Below, piece by piece: positions 3,883-5,834 of a stretch of 5,834 nucleotides of DNA (the first letter of the stretch is position 1; every line of letters begins with the position of its first letter). A program made the position numbers and the translations under genes. Below the pieces are notes generated by a model. That model was not told the origin of the DNA and made no database searches. It worked only from the letters and a program-made list of their open reading frames with translations. The DNA lies in NCBI GenBank assembly GCA_030668025.1, contig DAOUUT010000243.1:1-5834 (forward strand), written 5' to 3'. This DNA is from Promethearchaeota archaeon (GTDB lineage Archaea > Asgardarchaeota > Lokiarchaeia > Sigynarchaeales > SOKP01).

Positions 3883-5834
3883 TTAATTTACAGGAATTTT
3901 GACTGTAAAGGTAGAACCTTTTCCTTTTCCTCCAGATTCCGCCCAGATTTCTCCTTCATGAAGTTTAATAATTTCTTTTGATATAAATAATCCTAACCCT
4001 GTACTTCCTAAATCTATGTCGAGATCTTTCTTTAAAGGAGATTTTATTCTGCTAAACTTTATAAAAAGACCTTCTATTTCTTTTTTAGTTAAACCTACAC
4101 CTGTATCTTTAATTATTATATAGGCAAATTTGTCATCAGATTTTATTTTAATATTTATTTTACCTTTCGAAGGTGTATATTTTATCGCATTTGAGATAAG
4201 ATTCGTTAAAACAAGCTCAATTCGAGACTCATCTATATTCAAGTAAAGTTCTGGTTCGAGATCTAAAATTACTTCGTGATTCCGTTTGTTACTAAAATAT
4301 CTCATTTCGCTAACACAGTTATTGATCAAATCATCAAGATTAGTTTTATTTTTGTTTAATGTAAATAAATTAGACTCCATTTTAGAAACATCAAGCAAAT
4401 CATCTACTAATTTTCTTATTCTCCTTGTTCCACTAAATGCCATTTCTAGTAATTCCAATTGCTCCGGATCGAATTTATCCTTATACAAAGTATCTAATAG
4501 CTGGTATGCGCCATAAACCGTAGTGATAGGGGTCTTTAACTCGTGTGAAGCTCTGTCAATGAATTCCTTTCTCATCTCATTTAATTCTTTTAACTTTATT
4601 TCTACTTCTTTTTTCTCAGAGATATCGCGCCCCATTACCATAATATACGTTTTATCTCCCATTTTCACTAAAGAGGATTCATAATTTACCCATATTAGGC
4701 TCCCATCTTTTTTAATTAATGGAAGATCTATAGATGGTGTAGATTCTCCATCTGAAATTTGCTTAAATCTTTTAAGCAAAATGGGTAAATATTTTGAGGG
4801 CATAAATGGAAGTGCGCTATAACGCTTACCGATGATTTCAGTTCTATCATAGTCAGTTAATTTCTCTAAAGCAAGATTACAATCTTCAATCTTTCCAGAT
4901 GCATTAATTAGAAGTATTGAAGTAGGTGATTTTTCAAATAAAAATCTATATTTTTCTTCTGATTCTCTTAGTTCCACTTTTGCTTTTTTTCTTTCACTAA
5001 TATCTATGTATGCCACTAAGAATGCTGGTTTTTTTTCAAATGTAATTACCTTATTATAAATTTCCAACCAAATAATATTACCATTTTTATGAATTCCTCG
5101 AGCTTCATAGTAACTTACACCATTATCGAAATGATTATCTGTCCTTGTTGATAATTCTATAACTCTTTTTTTATCTTTAGGATGAATAGTTTTGAAGAAT
5201 TCTCCAGACCTCCAGCTTAACACTTCTTCAGTAGAATATCCAAGTATATCTGTAAGTGTTTTATTGACGTATTTTACGCGATCGTCTTGGATAATAGAAA
5301 TAACCATCAAAGATTGCTCGGAAATCGATCGAAATTTTGCTTCAGATTCCTTTATTTTTTCTTCGGCGTTTACCATCTCTGTTACGTCATGAATTACACT
5401 TCTCATGCCCACAATTTTTGAACCCTTAATAATTGGCGTTGCGTTAATATTACCGTAAAAAAAAGAGCCATCCTTCTTTCTCAATTGTAAAATCAGAGGT
5501 TCGATTAATTCTCCTTTAAATATACGGTTTAAACTTTCGACAACCCGTTCTTTTTCTCCAGGAGAAATAAAATGAAATATATTTAAACCCTTTTTAAAGT
5601 CTTCGTGAGAATATCCAAAAATCTGCGACGCGATTGTGTTTGTATAAGTTAATTTAAAGTTTAAATCAATCTCAAAAATTACTTCTGGTAAAGAGTTTGC
5701 TAAATCCTTATATTTTCTCTGTGATTCGATTAACTTTTCTTGAGTAATTTTCATTTCTGTAATATCATGTATTATGCATCTTACTCCGACAACTTTTTTA
5801 TGTTTAAAAATTCGGCTTGCATGAATCTTAGCAA
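3883..5834 (-). CDS. Multi-PAS sensor histidine kinase (5' end cut by the window edge)
   Basis: This is a soluble sensor kinase that would sense a signal through PAS domains and autophosphorylate on histidine. The reading frame stays open to the right edge: the ATG at 5752-5754 is internal, because 26 codons before it encode the end of another PAS domain (KKVVGVRCIIHDITEM). Counting from the first complete codon (649 residues in view): PAS end 1-27; PAS at about 37-156, 164-284 and 292-411; HisKA 416-481 with SHELKTP and phospho-acceptor H430; HATPase from about 526 with the N-box TNLISNAIKYTP (N544, N548), G1 DTGVGL (576-581), F-box LFIKFSRI, and G2 GSTGLGLF (609-616). All catalytic boxes are intact. 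There is no receiver domain, no membrane segment in the visible part, and no response regulator nearby. The ligand is unknown. Confidence 0.95.
   Translation of the reverse strand, partial: AKIHASRIFKHKKVVGVRCIIHDITEMKITQEKLIESQRKYKDLANSLPEVIFEIDLNFKLTYTNTIASQIFGYSHEDFKKGLNIFHFISPGEKERVVESLNRIFKGELIEPLILQLRKKDGSFFYGNINATPIIKGSKIVGMRSVIHDVTEMVNAEEKIKESEAKFRSISEQSLMVISIIQDDRVKYVNKTLTDILGYSTEEVLSWRSGEFFKTIHPKDKKRVIELSTRTDNHFDNGVSYYEARGIHKNGNIIWLEIYNKVITFEKKPAFLVAYIDISERKKAKVELRESEEKYRFLFEKSPTSILLINASGKIEDCNLALEKLTDYDRTEIIGKRYSALPFMPSKYLPILLKRFKQISDGESTPSIDLPLIKKDGSLIWVNYESSLVKMGDKTYIMVMGRDISEKKEVEIKLKELNEMRKEFIDRASHELKTPITTVYGAYQLLDTLYKDKFDPEQLELLEMAFSGTRRIRKLVDDLLDVSKMESNLFTLNKNKTNLDDLINNCVSEMRYFSNKRNHEVILDLEPELYLNIDESRIELVLTNLISNAIKYTPSKGKINIKIKSDDKFAYIIIKDTGVGLTKKEIEGLFIKFSRIKSPLKKDLDIDLGSTGLGLFISKEIIKLHEGEIWAESGGKGKGSTFTVKIPVN

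Noticed and set aside
4286..4516. Plus-strand open frame of 76 codons
   Set aside because: It is antisense to the kinase's HisKA region; its Leu/Ser-rich product is the usual mirror of a Lys/Glu-rich gene.
5192..5392. Plus-strand open frame of 66 codons
   Set aside because: It is antisense to the PAS region of the kinase, with no independent support.

Overview
The window is AT-rich (by eye roughly 30% G+C) and looks archaeal. The intact genes lack Shine-Dalgarno sites close to their starts. Most have TATA-like AT boxes about 15-37 bases before the start codon, a spacing that suggests leaderless or nearly leaderless mRNAs. The gene content (an archaeal-style VapBC pair, a GatC subunit and a multi-PAS soluble histidine kinase) fits an archaeon. 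The codon style and gene mix would suit an Asgard/Lokiarchaeia-like genome, but that placement is a guess from overall appearance and not from a marker gene.

Layout: all genes except gatC lie on the minus strand. Reading from the left, positions 1-72 hold the first 24 codons of a minus-strand gene that leaves the window. A 313-base gap (73-385) follows, without an ATG-initiated frame longer than 9 codons; it holds a TATA-like element and one small GC-rich hairpin patch. Next come a vapBC toxin-antitoxin pair (386-1041, joined by a 4-base ATGA overlap), a 142-base spacer with an imperfect hairpin, and a two-gene operon of a four-cysteine small protein and a HAD phosphatase (1184-2234, 1-base gap). 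A 159-base divergent promoter region separates this operon from gatC on the plus strand (2394-2699). gatC converges, with only 3 bases between stop codons, on an unrecognised 338-residue gene with a GTG start (2703-3719). The rest is a large PAS-PAS-PAS-PAS-HisKA-HATPase sensor kinase whose 5' end is cut by the right edge (3883-5834).

How the genes fit together: vapBC is a self-contained stress or genome-stabilisation module. The Cys protein and the HAD phosphatase are almost certainly co-transcribed. gatC supplies the small subunit of the tRNA-dependent amidotransferase, but no gatA or gatB is beside it. The kinase has no response regulator gene in view. No tRNA, rRNA, CRISPR array, insertion sequence or phage gene was seen. 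I found no convincing new system. The best candidates for novelty are the 338-residue unknown protein and the Cys-protein/HAD pair.
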